Shown: positions 24,755 through 33,421, counted from the stretch's first letter. The stretch: DNA of 37,338 nt from Gallionella sp. (GCA_027311105.1 DAICZN010000029.1:1-37338); one strand, 5' to 3'. Notes: generated by a model from the sequence alone, not told the origin. Translations and numbers: made by a program.

Positions 24755-26053
24755 TCAGCTGGCTCTGCGGCGGAAAAAAACAACCGCAATGATGATCATG
24801 ATCGCGGCAAAGCCCGTCAACTTTGCCGCCGGCATCAATACCCCGGCCGTATCGCTGCCGCGCAGCAGGACTGCAAGCATGCCCTCCAACCCCCAGTTCA
24901 TCGGTGAAAACTCCGCAAGCCGCTGCATGACTTCGGGCATAACGAATTTGGGCACCATCACGCCACCGATAGCTGCCATCAGTATGTTCACGATCGGACC
25001 CAGCGCCGAAGCTTGTGCATGCGTCCTTACCAGGCTTGCCAGCGCCAGCGCCAGGCCGATCGCCGCCATACTCACAGCAAGCAGTACCAGCATAAGCGCG
25101 CTCCAATGTATGCCCGCCAGCGACAGCGCATCCCCGCCCAGCAGCGGCATCAGCCAGACCCCCACCGCCAGCATCAATGCGGCTTGCAGCCCATTGATCA
25201 CCAGGTATGGCAAGGCCTTGGACCAGATCATCACGCCGGTGGGCACGCCCAGGCTGGCAAGCCTGGTCAGCGCTCCGCATTGCCGCTCCTGGATGAACAG
25301 ATTTGCCAGAGAAGCCACGACAAAAAACATGCCGAAAACCAGCCAGGCAGGCACGTTCTGCTGGACTGCGGTGGGGCGGGAGCCTGCCGATAACCGTTCA
25401 GTGTCTATCATGGCCAATGCGGAGACAGGCGCTGACTCATCCGGCGCGCCTGAACGCAATGAGCGTTGCGACGATCGTTGCGGCAATCGTTGTGACATGC
25501 GGGCCGCCGATAGCAGGGCCCGGGCACGCAGCTCGTTTGCAATCATGATCAGCTCGGCGTTGTTTGCAGCAAATGCGCCGCCTTCCAGTCCCGGCTCGGC
25601 AATCAACCTGAGTTGTTTCCCGCTATCCGGGTGCTCGGCTGCCAATTCTCTTGAAAAGTCTTTTTCTATGACCAGAACGTAACTCAACTTGCCGCCGCGC
25701 ACTTCGTCTTCCCAGTCAGCACTGTTTGCTTGCGGGCTTCCGTGCCTTTTTTTCCACTCTGCAAGAAAGTTGTCAGCCAGCCGACCGCTGTCCCGGTTCT
25801 CTACCACGTATGGCAGAGCCTTGGTGGGCGGGCTGTACACGTCTTTGAGCGCGAGCGACATGATGACGATAAAAATGGCCGGCATCAGAAACAGCGCGGC
25901 CAAACCATGCACATCGCGGATCAGGGCAAGAAATTCCTTTTTGATCAGGGCGAGCAGCATATAAACAACCACCAAAGTCCCGGTTCCACAGGCAGATGGA
26001 GCCTGCAGCAATTCTTCTCGGGTAACGCGGTCCGGATTTATCGGGGTTCGCAT
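24755..26053 (-). CDS. ABC-2 type transporter permease
   Basis: The ATG at 26053 gives 432 aa; a TTG two codons earlier overlaps the ATPase stop, and an internal ATG at 25960 (MLLALIKKEFLALIRD) is also plausible since the helix pattern begins there. One membrane helix (LAALFLMPAIFIVIMSLAL) is followed by a large extracytoplasmic domain of about 190 residues, then five helices at the C-terminus (WLVFGMFFVVASLANLFIQERQ; VINGLQAALMLAVGVWLMPLL; ALMLVLLAVSMAAIGLALALASL; and so on). This is the YhhJ/DrrB-like half-transporter layout of drug and lipid exporters. It pairs with the ATPase encoded just upstream. Confidence 0.9.
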   Translation of the reverse strand: MRTPINPDRVTREELLQAPSACGTGTLVVVYMLLALIKKEFLALIRDVHGLAALFLMPAIFIVIMSLALKDVYSPPTKALPYVVENRDSGRLADNFLAEWKKRHGSPQANSADWEDEVRGGKLSYVLVIEKDFSRELAAEHPDSGKQLRLIAEPGLEGGAFAANNAELIMIANELRARALLSAARMSQRLPQRSSQRSLRSGAPDESAPVSALAMIDTERLSAGSRPTAVQQNVPAWLVFGMFFVVASLANLFIQERQCGALTRLASLGVPTGVMIWSKALPYLVINGLQAALMLAVGVWLMPLLGGDALSLAGIHWSALMLVLLAVSMAAIGLALALASLVRTHAQASALGPIVNILMAAIGGVMVPKFVMPEVMQRLAEFSPMNWGLEGMLAVLLRGSDTAGVLMPAAKLTGFAAIMIIIAVVFFRRRAS

Positions 26054-26055
26054 GG

Positions 26056-26976
26056 TCAATCCCGCAACGGACGATGGGTGAGTGCCATGAACAGTTGCTC
26101 CAGGTTATTACGCCCGAATTCAACATACTTCAACCGACCGCCGACTTGTTCCACAGCGGCCAGCAGTTCGGCGGGCGTCCTGTCATGGGCAAGCGTCACC
26201 CGCCATTCTTCGCCGACAGACTCGACCTTGCCGAAACGCCCGAGCAGGGTATTCATTTCGCCGGCCGGCACGCCTTCCGCCGCCAGACGCATATGCGCAA
26301 CGCCATCCCGCAGCAACTCATTGAGGGTGCCATCACGCAAAACCTTGCCATCGTCAAGAATGACCACCCGGTCTGCAATCGCCTCGATTTCGTCCATGTA
26401 ATGGGAGGTATAGATCACGGCCGCGCCGCTATCGGCAATCATCTTCACGGCATCCAGCAGGAACGCCCGTGACTGCGGGTCCACGCCCACAGTGGGTTCG
26501 TCCAGGAGGATAAGCTCGGGTTCGGGCAACAAGGCTATTGCCAGGTTCAGGCGCCGTTTCAGTCCGCCGGAAAGCCTTTCGGCGCGGATTTTCACGAAAC
26601 GCTCCAACTGGGAAAAGGCCAGGCACTCAGCGATACGCCGGCGTTTGCAGTCGCCTCCCAGCCTGCCCGCCGCCGCAAAACATTCCAGGTTTTCCTTTAC
26701 CGTGAGCATTGGATAGAAAGCGTATTCCTGAGGCGCAACCGCGATGCGTGTTGGAGCTTTGCGCCGAACGTCCGCCAGCGGCGACCCGTCTATCAATATA
26801 GCCCCGTGCTGGACCTGCAATATCCCCGAGAGGTGCGAAATCAGCGTGGTCTTGCCGGCACCATTCGGGCCCAGCAAGCCAAGAATTTTGCCGCGCCCGG
26901 CATTGAGTGACACGCCTGTCAGCGAGGGTTTCTCCGCATCCGGGTAGCAATACGAAAGATCCCTTATTTCCAGCAT
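26056..26976 (-). CDS. ABC transporter ATP-binding protein
   Basis: The ATG at 26976 overlaps the stop of the BtrH-like gene (TGATG) and gives 306 aa. Walker A is GPNGAGKTT at 37-45, the signature is LSGGLKRRLNLA at about 135, Walker B is LILLDEPTVGVDP at about 155, and the switch His lies in IYTSHYMDEIE. The C-terminal 90 residues after the nucleotide domain are the extension typical of CcmA/DrrA-class exporters. It would drive export of a lipid-like product with the permease encoded next. Confidence 0.95.
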   Translation of the reverse strand: MLEIRDLSYCYPDAEKPSLTGVSLNAGRGKILGLLGPNGAGKTTLISHLSGILQVQHGAILIDGSPLADVRRKAPTRIAVAPQEYAFYPMLTVKENLECFAAAGRLGGDCKRRRIAECLAFSQLERFVKIRAERLSGGLKRRLNLAIALLPEPELILLDEPTVGVDPQSRAFLLDAVKMIADSGAAVIYTSHYMDEIEAIADRVVILDDGKVLRDGTLNELLRDGVAHMRLAAEGVPAGEMNTLLGRFGKVESVGEEWRVTLAHDRTPAELLAAVEQVGGRLKYVEFGRNNLEQLFMALTHRPLRD

Positions 26977-27959
26977 CAATTGAGCGCCGTTTTCAAATCG
27001 CGAAAAAAAACTTCCTCTTGCCTGGAAAGGTCGCGCAGCAAATCCGCCAATATCACCGGATTCAGGGCATCGCGCCCCTTGACCATGCGTGCAGTCGCCA
27101 GCGCAAATGCTCTCCAACCATCACCTATCAACATCAGCCGGTCGGAAAATCCGGACAGCATTCCCATGCCGGACAAGCTCGCCACTTCCTGCAGGAAGGC
27201 CGCATACAGAAAACGGAATCCCGCGCCTCCCGTACCGATTTCCTCCTGCATGCGAATGATGTGCCCCACAAACAATGAACTCCGGTGCGCAGCCGGATCA
27301 AGCCTGGCAACCCTGCTGGCAAGCGTTTTGATGCCGCGCACACCGATGATAGGCAAAGGCGCAAGCATCGTCCGGCAGGTTTTAAGAATTGCTTTGCGCG
27401 CCGCCCGGGATGTGATGGTGGATACGCCCGGCTTTTGCATGGTATACAGCAAACCCCTGGGGGCAAGCACACCCCTGGCAAAGCGGGCGCGCGACAGGGA
27501 TGCCGCATCGCAGCGCACAGTCTGCTCGCCAACCGGGTCGCTGATCAGGTAATCATTGCCCTCCTTGCCGAACACCAGGAGATTATGCGCATTAAAATGA
27601 AAGCGCATGTCCTCCGGAAAATAGGGCAGCCAGTACACCGATGTCTGCAAACCCACCACATGGCCTTGCGCCAGCAACTCATCCAGGCGCGCCTGTCCCG
27701 CGGCAGGATTGCGAAAAGTTTCAAAGCGAAATTCGGCCTCGAGCACTTTGCCCAGACCCCTGATGATGGATCTGGGTGGCTGGCGATAAGCGATGAGGGG
27801 CAGGCCGGACAGCTTGATGAATGGCAGGTAGGCAAACGACAATGCCGCCGACAGGCCAAAGGCCATGGCCTCGGTAATCGGCACACCGTGGTGGCAGACC
27901 AGGTTGGAGACCACTCCGCTTTCACAATGTGCGGCATGGCGATGGTGCGGGAAAGTCAT
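26976..27959 (-). CDS. BtrH-like papain-fold acyltransferase
   Basis: The ATG at 27959 overlaps the upstream stop and gives 327 aa. The N-terminus, HHRHAAHCESGVVSNLVCHHG, matches the BtrH N-terminal domain pattern HCxSG, with Cys12 as likely nucleophile. FNAHNLLVFGKEGNDYLISDPV supplies a His (125) and an Asp (141) in the arrangement of C39/papain-like enzymes. BtrH in butirosin biosynthesis transfers an acyl group from a carrier protein to an aminoglycoside amine. By analogy this protein could move the polyene acyl chain from its carrier onto an acceptor such as the resorcinol. That role is inference. The C-terminal 130 residues are helical and without a known match. Confidence 0.8.
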   Translation of the reverse strand: MTFPHHRHAAHCESGVVSNLVCHHGVPITEAMAFGLSAALSFAYLPFIKLSGLPLIAYRQPPRSIIRGLGKVLEAEFRFETFRNPAAGQARLDELLAQGHVVGLQTSVYWLPYFPEDMRFHFNAHNLLVFGKEGNDYLISDPVGEQTVRCDAASLSRARFARGVLAPRGLLYTMQKPGVSTITSRAARKAILKTCRTMLAPLPIIGVRGIKTLASRVARLDPAAHRSSLFVGHIIRMQEEIGTGGAGFRFLYAAFLQEVASLSGMGMLSGFSDRLMLIGDGWRAFALATARMVKGRDALNPVILADLLRDLSRQEEVFFRDLKTALN

Positions 27960-28351
27960 GGCAGGCGCTGTAATTGTTGCACGGCAAGACCGAGCGCTTC
28001 GGCATAACGCTTCAGCATGCCGGGCGACAGGCGCGCGAAAATCTCCGGCCGGAAATGGCGGCGGATACGCCAACGCCAGATGCCGGTTGACTGCGCCAGC
28101 AACAACAAGTCCATGCGACGGGCATACATCCAGTATTCCAGCGTCGATGACAAACCATTTATCGCGTTTTGCCGTGCAGTTTCAGCCAGGGAACGCATCT
28201 CTTCCACGGCCTGGCTGGTCACTATTTCCTCAACCTCCCACCCATTGGAAGCGGCCACCACGATGTGGCCGCCCGCATCCCTGGCATAGACCGCCTTCCT
28301 GTACCCCCCCAGGGTTTTGTTGCCATCCTGGGGTACATTTTGCAAATCCAT
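27956..28351 (-). CDS. Small pigment-cluster protein with HTH-like C-terminus, unknown function
   Basis: The ATG at 28351 overlaps the darB stop (TAATG) and gives 131 aa; its own stop overlaps the BtrH-like start. Residues 15-70 form an N-terminal part (GYRKAVYARDAGGHIVVAAS, GWEVEEIVTSQAVEEMRSLAETARQ). Residues 80-128, MDLLLLAQSTGIWRWRIRRH and then FARLSPGMLKRYAEALGLAVQQL, follow the pattern of a Cro/Xre helix-turn-helix: LA...G-[5-6]-R...F..LS...L.RYAEAL.... No function is known to me. I recall similar small proteins next to darB genes in Bacteroidetes, which was not checked. Confidence 0.8.
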   Translation of the reverse strand: MDLQNVPQDGNKTLGGYRKAVYARDAGGHIVVAASNGWEVEEIVTSQAVEEMRSLAETARQNAINGLSSTLEYWMYARRMDLLLLAQSTGIWRWRIRRHFRPEIFARLSPGMLKRYAEALGLAVQQLQRLP

Positions 28352-29484
28352 TACACCGCCTCCAGATAAGCGAACGCGCTGGAAAAACGACCGCTCTCCG
28401 GAATGTACATCAACAGCTTTTGCCCTTTCTTTATGCGGCCGGAACGAAAAAGTTCGTCCAGCATAATGTACGGGGCTGCCGATCCGGTATTGCCTTTTCT
28501 TTCCAGGTTTGAAAACCAGCGCTCGCGGGGAATGGGCAAACCGATTTCGGCGAGGCCTTTGACGATAGGCTCGACAAAGTACCGGGAGGATATATGCGGC
28601 AGAAACCAGTCTATATCCCGCACGCCCAGGTTTCTTTTTTCCATTACCGCGGCTAGAGGCTCGGACAAAGTGGCCCTGATGACATTTTCGTTCAATAGCC
28701 GGACATCCTGCTTGAGCGAAAAGATGGAATTCGAGCCCCACTCCGCCGCCGCGAATCCCCGCCAGCCCAGCAAAGACCCGTCTTCGCTTTTTTCACCGCC
28801 TGCATACATGCAGGCGGGCAATTCATGTGCGGCAGAAGAAAGCTCGATCCAGTCTATGCGCAACGATTGTGTGCCGCATGGCTGGTTCTCCAACAAGAAT
28901 GCGCCCGCACCATCCGAGAGCATCCAGCGTAGAAAATCTTTCTCAAAGGCTATTTCCGGATGAGCCTCGAGTGCCTGGAGCTTGTGCTCTACCTCGGCCT
29001 CAAAGTTGGCGGCGCGCAAAGAAGAAGAGGCCAGCTCGGAGCCCGTGGCAACTGCACGCTGCACATCGCCCGCGCTAACCGCCAGCCATGCATGCTTGAG
29101 TGCCGCCGCACCGGAGACACATATCCCCGAAAACGAAACCACCTGCAAACGCGGCCATTTCAATTCGCCGTGCACCATGACCGCATGGTTGGGCAACAGC
29201 TGATCCGGAGAGGATGTGCCACATGACAACAATTCAACCCCGTCTACCTCACCCAGGGCGCCAACCGCCTGCGCCGTGAGTTGCGCATTCGACATGGCGA
29301 CCTTCCCTGTCGTCCGGTCTATGGCGTAATGCCGCGACAGAATGCCGTTGCTGCGCAATATCACCCGCCGGGCACGCGACGGTTTCCCGCCAACCATGCC
29401 CAGCACCTGCTCCATTTCGTCATTGCTGACCGGATCAAAAGGCAGGAAGGATGCCGTTTTGTTGATATAAACTTTAGATAACAT
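28351..29484 (-). CDS. darB: KAS III-like ketosynthase of dialkylresorcinol biosynthesis
   Basis: DarB-type enzymes couple two fatty or polyene beta-keto precursors to a cyclohexanedione that DarA aromatises to a dialkylresorcinol. From the ATG at 29484 the protein is 377 aa. The N-terminus, VYINKTASFLPFDPVSNDEM and GGKPSRARRVILRSNGI, is the family hallmark. The KAS III triad is present: Cys122 in VVSFSGICVSGAAALKHA, His297 in DWFLPHISSRYF, and Asn332 in LERKGNTGSAAPYIML. Its start lies 11 bases inside the end of darA. The darAB pair is what marks the cluster as resorcinol-forming. Confidence 0.9.
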   Translation of the reverse strand: MLSKVYINKTASFLPFDPVSNDEMEQVLGMVGGKPSRARRVILRSNGILSRHYAIDRTTGKVAMSNAQLTAQAVGALGEVDGVELLSCGTSSPDQLLPNHAVMVHGELKWPRLQVVSFSGICVSGAAALKHAWLAVSAGDVQRAVATGSELASSSLRAANFEAEVEHKLQALEAHPEIAFEKDFLRWMLSDGAGAFLLENQPCGTQSLRIDWIELSSAAHELPACMYAGGEKSEDGSLLGWRGFAAAEWGSNSIFSLKQDVRLLNENVIRATLSEPLAAVMEKRNLGVRDIDWFLPHISSRYFVEPIVKGLAEIGLPIPRERWFSNLERKGNTGSAAPYIMLDELFRSGRIKKGQKLLMYIPESGRFSSAFAYLEAV

Positions 29485-30439
29485 AATTGGACATACGCTC
29501 GTCTCCCGAGCCCGAAGGAAGTTCAAAATCATGCTTCATCCGGGCGAGTTGCTTTCCCAGCACAGGCCGGATCAATGCCTGCAGCGCCAGGCTGGCTGGT
29601 ATCACGGTCACGATCAAGGCAACCAGAAAGATCACATATAAAAACAATAGCGGCTTGCGCAACCAACTCCCCGGCTCCCCGGCTGCGCGCACCAGCTTCC
29701 CCCATAAATAAAAACTGCGTGTTGCCGCCTGTTCGGTGAAATACAGCCTCGCATCGGCTTCAACAGCCTTGAGGCCGGCAAGCAAAGGGGCGGCGCTTTT
29801 CTCGGCATCATTTGCCAGTGCGCTCTGCAAGGCCAGGCCAAAACGTTGCGCATGCAAAATTTCAGGCGGCGCGATCCCCGGGGGAGGCAAGCCCAGAAAC
29901 CCCGCCTGTCTCCCGGTGAGAAACCAGAGCGGCGTCGTGACGAGCGTGGCAAACACATTTCCACGGTCGGCAAAAACCACATTGTCGATCAGGCGTGCAC
30001 CCAAGCCGTCCAGCATGCTTTTCATCTTCTGGTGCGCCATCAACCACATATTCCGGCAGGCGATCACAGTGACCACAGGTTTGTTTTTCAGCAAGCTGGT
30101 CGTCATGGGGTGCTTTAAAAAAGCCGTAACCGGCAAAGATGGGGCAAGAAACCATACCTGATAGAACAGAATGACCAGGTCAAAATCTTCCCCGCCCTTC
30201 AGCTCAAGCGGCTCAAGCTTCGGCGCGATCAAATGTGCGGCCTCGGGAAACGCATCGAAGAATCGAAAAACCGGCCACGGGAATGGATAGGCGGGCACAG
30301 GGCGGAGCATTTCCAGGTGCACATCCACTTTCGGATTTTCCCGCAAAGGGGCAAGAACCTGATGGGCAATCCGGGCAAGCTGTCCGGTTTGCGAGTAACA
30401 GATTGCCAGTACACGCTTAGGTCGATCGGAAGTAGTCAC
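29474..30439 (-). CDS. darA: Dialkylresorcinol condensing enzyme family protein (DarA-like)
   Basis: The likely start is GTG at 30439 (TTSDRPKRVLAICYSQTGQ follows), giving 321 aa; the frame stays open 22 codons further. The N-terminal half resembles a flavodoxin-like fold, with the phosphate-binding loop YSQTGQL at about 15-21, and then DFDLVILFYQVWFLAPSLPVTAFL and NKPVVTVIACRNMWLMA. The C-terminus has a hydrophobic segment at about 264-290 that probably anchors it to the membrane. In flexirubin and dialkylresorcinol clusters DarA works with DarB to yield the aromatic resorcinol. It is the first gene of the leftward operon. Confidence 0.85.
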   Translation of the reverse strand: MTTSDRPKRVLAICYSQTGQLARIAHQVLAPLRENPKVDVHLEMLRPVPAYPFPWPVFRFFDAFPEAAHLIAPKLEPLELKGGEDFDLVILFYQVWFLAPSLPVTAFLKHPMTTSLLKNKPVVTVIACRNMWLMAHQKMKSMLDGLGARLIDNVVFADRGNVFATLVTTPLWFLTGRQAGFLGLPPPGIAPPEILHAQRFGLALQSALANDAEKSAAPLLAGLKAVEADARLYFTEQAATRSFYLWGKLVRAAGEPGSWLRKPLLFLYVIFLVALIVTVIPASLALQALIRPVLGKQLARMKHDFELPSGSGDERMSNYVI

Positions 30440-30805
30440 AAAAATCCATAGCTGCAAGTTCAATAAAAATATTCTTGCCTCAATCCGGCCAACTCCTGAA
30501 GCCAATATCTGACGACGCGGGGACTCGATGAAACGCGCGGAGAAACAAGGTGATTACAACCAGTTTGTTCTTGATTCTATCCCATAATGCGCTTCACGCT
30601 CAATAAACAATGGCATCTTAACGCACTGGAAATTTAATGACTCAATGCCATGCCTGCGTCAAATGGCAGCGGTGAAACCGGGATATATCCATCGGGCGAT
30701 CATGGACACCCAACTGAAAATTAAGTATCCTTGCACTGTGCGCTGGCGTTATTTCACGCCAGTTCCGGCATTTCACATCAGGAACAAATTCGTGAGCGTT
30801 TTATT
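30440..30805. promoter_or_regulatory. Divergent intergenic control region of the pigment cluster
   Basis: These 366 bases hold the promoters of both operons but no gene. CTGGCGT at 30743-30749 and ACGCCAG at 30756-30762 form an inverted repeat about 45 bases before the acyl carrier protein start, possibly an operator or leader hairpin. The stretch around 30560-30620 is AT-rich. No promoter matches the sigma-70 consensus convincingly on either strand. AGGAAC at about 30780 is rather far from the ATG at 30806. Confidence 0.5.
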
Positions 30806-31090
30806 ATGAACACTGCTGCCGACATCAAAGATACCGGGTTTGAGCAAGAACTTGCCCAACACATCGTTACCGCATTGAATATGGAAATCAATCCGGCTGG
30901 AATCGACCCTCTCGCCCCTCTGTATGGAGATGCCGGTCTCGGCATAGACTCGATCGACGTGCTCGAAATCTCCCTGGTTATCACCAAGCAATATGGTGTT
31001 CAACTGCGCTCGGATGATGAAAATAATGTCAGAATATTTTCATCATTGCGCAATCTCGCCAACCATGTCCAGCAATACCGGATCAAATAA
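30806..31090 (+). CDS. Acyl carrier protein, first gene of the rightward APE-like operon
   Basis: The 94-residue protein has the phosphopantetheine site GDAGLGIDSIDVLEISLVIT, with Ser49 after Asp. The ATG at 30806 is chosen because the upstream extension is not ACP-like; the ribosome site is weak. The COG4648 gene begins immediately after its stop (TAAATG). In aryl-polyene clusters a carrier protein in this position accepts the aryl starter from the ligase encoded two genes downstream. Confidence 0.92.
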   Translation: MNTAADIKDTGFEQELAQHIVTALNMEINPAGIDPLAPLYGDAGLGIDSIDVLEISLVITKQYGVQLRSDDENNVRIFSSLRNLANHVQQYRIK

Positions 31091-31747
31091 ATGCGGTCTC
31101 ATGGCAGCAGAATCGGCGCCATTGCCTTTGCCCTGGCTTTTCTGGGTTACCAGTTCTTCATTCATAAAGTAACCACCTCCGGCCCGCTTACACCGGTCAC
31201 GGCAGCGCTGGTTCTCATTCCCTTTGTTATCGCGGCAGGATGGGCCATTGCAGTTGAACTGGGTTTGCGCTGGGCGCTATTCATAACCATAGGCATGACA
31301 GTCCTCGGCGTCTCATCGGCAGGCATTCTCGGCCTTCCCCCTACCCTCATCTTCGGCCTGCCGCACATGGTGACCAATTTATTCCTGATGTGGTTCTTTG
31401 GACGCACGCTGAGGAACGGGCGGGAGCCATTGATCACGTCCATAGCCCGGCGTGTGCACGGTTCGCTGACAGCGGATATCGAAATCTATACGCGAAGAAT
31501 AACCTACGTTTGGAGCCTGTTTTTTCTGCTGCAGGTGGTTGTATCCGCAGGATTGTATATTTTTGCCCCGCTGAAGGCCTGGTCGATATTCATCAACATC
31601 CTTAACGCCCCGCTGATTGCCCTGGTGTTTCTTTGTGAATATTCATACCGCACATTGCGTTATCGCGACCACCGGAGCTCGATTTTTTCCGGCACGCAAT
31701 TTTACTCGCGCGACAAGCCGGTATCCAAATCCTCCAAATCAGGTTAA
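31091..31747 (+). CDS. COG4648 family membrane protein of APE clusters
   Basis: The 218-residue protein has about six membrane helices (AIAFALAFLGYQFFI; ALVLIPFVIAAGWAIAVEL; WALFITIGMTVLGVSSAGIL; MVTNLFLMWFFG; WSLFFLLQVVVSAGLYIF; FINILNAPLIALVFLCEY) and a basic C-terminal tail beginning YRTLRYRDHRSSIF. Membrane proteins of this type, with the same ACP-COG4648-AMP ligase order, recur in aryl-polyene clusters. No biochemical function has been assigned that I know of. It directly abuts the carrier protein gene. Confidence 0.85.
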   Translation: MRSHGSRIGAIAFALAFLGYQFFIHKVTTSGPLTPVTAALVLIPFVIAAGWAIAVELGLRWALFITIGMTVLGVSSAGILGLPPTLIFGLPHMVTNLFLMWFFGRTLRNGREPLITSIARRVHGSLTADIEIYTRRITYVWSLFFLLQVVVSAGLYIFAPLKAWSIFINILNAPLIALVFLCEYSYRTLRYRDHRSSIFSGTQFYSRDKPVSKSSKSG

Positions 31748-31764
31748 TCGCTGCGGGCCAGACC

Positions 31765-33099
31765 ATGCCATCCATCCCGCTGCTGAAATACCGCCAACCC
31801 GAGTCCGTTTTTGCGTGGCAGGACGGGAATGCAATCTCCGCACAGCGTTTCCTGACCGATGTCGTATCGCTGGCGGAACTGTTGCCGGCACGTTCCCATA
31901 TCCTGAACTTGTGCAATGACCGATATCGTTTCCTGGTCGGGTTTTCTGCGGCATTGTTGCGCGGCCAGATCAGCTTGCTGCCGCCCAACCAGACACCCGA
32001 CCTGCTTAACCGGCTCAAGCAGCATTACGCGGACTTGTATTGCCTTACCGATGCGGCTGATTACCGCGGACCACTTGAAACCCTGCACTTCCCCGACCTA
32101 TCCCAACTGGTCCTGCCCCCGACTTCAATACCCGAAATCCCGGCCAGCCAGATAGCGGCTATCGTTTTCACCTCCGGATCTACCGGCAATCCGATGCCCA
32201 ACGAAAAAAGCTGGGGCTCCCTCACCCGCAGCGTCACCGCCGAAGCGCAAAGATTGTCAATACTCGACCGGGGCAACCTGACTTTGCTGGGCACGGTACC
32301 GCCCCAACACATGTACGGATTCGAATCTACCGCGCTGATTGCGCTGCAGGCCGGCGTGATACTGCACGCTGCCAAACCGTTTTTTCCGGCAGACATCGGC
32401 GCGGCATTGAATGGAATCCCCGGTCCGCGCGCGCTCATCACCACGCCTGTGCACCTCAGGACCCTGGTCGCCAGCGACGTGGACTTGCCTGAACTTGAAC
32501 TGATCGTATGTGCCACCGCACCCCTGACACGCGAACTGGCCATGCAAGCCGTAACGCGCTTTGGCGCGCCACTGCGGGAAATATATGGCTTCACGGAAGC
32601 CGGGCAGATAGCCAGCCGTGACACCGCGACAACAGATGTATGGCAGACCCTTGATGGATTATCATTGCGCGAGGAAGATGGGGTCATTTATGTTTCCGGC
32701 GGCCATGTTGTTGGCGAACTCCCGTTCAGTGACGTGGCAGAACTGCACAGCGACACCACTTTTTCGCTGCACGGCAGGACTGCAGACCTGATCAATATCG
32801 CGGGGAAACGCACTTCTCTCGCCAGCCTGAACCACCACCTCAATGCAATCGATGGCGTGCTGGACGGCGTATTTTTCATGCCCGAAGAGCACGACGGGAA
32901 CACGGTTAGACTGGCTGCATTTGTCGTGGCTCCCGATCTTGATACCCGCGAAATACTGGCTGCCCTGCGGCTGCGTATCGACCCTGCATTTTTGCCCAGG
33001 CCGATGCACAAAGTGGATGCATTGCCCAGAAATGCCACCGGGAAATTGCCCCGCGCCAGCCTGGCCACCCTCCTTCAGCAATACAAGGGAGCGGCATAA
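31765..33099 (+). CDS. AMP-dependent acyl/aryl-ACP ligase
   Basis: The 444-residue adenylating enzyme shows the P-loop FTSGSTGNPMPNEKSW at about 135-150, the YGFTEAGQIASR motif at 274-285, a hinge Arg in LHGRTADLINIAGKRTS at about 338, and the catalytic Lys in NATGKLPR (Lys427). It is shorter than acyl-CoA synthetases, as are the ligases of aryl-polyene clusters, which activate 4-hydroxybenzoate or a related acid and load it onto a carrier protein. The substrate cannot be read from the sequence. It lies 17 bases after the membrane protein gene. Confidence 0.88.
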   Translation: MPSIPLLKYRQPESVFAWQDGNAISAQRFLTDVVSLAELLPARSHILNLCNDRYRFLVGFSAALLRGQISLLPPNQTPDLLNRLKQHYADLYCLTDAADYRGPLETLHFPDLSQLVLPPTSIPEIPASQIAAIVFTSGSTGNPMPNEKSWGSLTRSVTAEAQRLSILDRGNLTLLGTVPPQHMYGFESTALIALQAGVILHAAKPFFPADIGAALNGIPGPRALITTPVHLRTLVASDVDLPELELIVCATAPLTRELAMQAVTRFGAPLREIYGFTEAGQIASRDTATTDVWQTLDGLSLREEDGVIYVSGGHVVGELPFSDVAELHSDTTFSLHGRTADLINIAGKRTSLASLNHHLNAIDGVLDGVFFMPEEHDGNTVRLAAFVVAPDLDTREILAALRLRIDPAFLPRPMHKVDALPRNATGKLPRASLATLLQQYKGAA

Positions 33100-33100
33100 A

Positions 33101-33421
33101 GTGACCACGCTGTTGTTGCAGTTCCCCGCAAACCATCCTTGTGGCGCCGGCCACTTCCCCGGCAACCCTGTCATCCCGGGCGCACTGCTGCTGGACGAAG
33201 TGCTGGCCTGCATTTCTGCCAGCCTGGATGCCGGCGACACAGCATGGAAAGTGAGGTCCGCCAAATTTCCGGGGACGGTCAGGCCCGGCGACAAGGTGCG
33301 CATCAACTTTACCCGGCCCGGTAACGGCGACATCTGCTTCGAATGCACCGTGTCCGGCAACAAGGTATTATCCGGCACTTCAAGTATTCGTCCCGTATCC
33401 GCCGTGGAATCACCATTGTGA
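33101..33421 (+). CDS. Hotdog-fold 3-hydroxyacyl-ACP dehydratase (APE type)
   Basis: The start is GTG one base after the ligase stop; the protein is 106 aa. The helix-capping signature HPCGAGHFPGNPVIPGALLLDEVL contains the catalytic His18 of the FabA/FabZ-like hotdog family, and RSAKFPGTVRPGDKVRINF is the second conserved block. It should dehydrate the 3-hydroxyacyl intermediate in each round of polyene extension. Its stop overlaps the next gene start (GTGA). Unlike FabZ it stands within a pigment operon, and it is at the short end of the family size. Confidence 0.85.
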   Translation: MTTLLLQFPANHPCGAGHFPGNPVIPGALLLDEVLACISASLDAGDTAWKVRSAKFPGTVRPGDKVRINFTRPGNGDICFECTVSGNKVLSGTSSIRPVSAVESPL

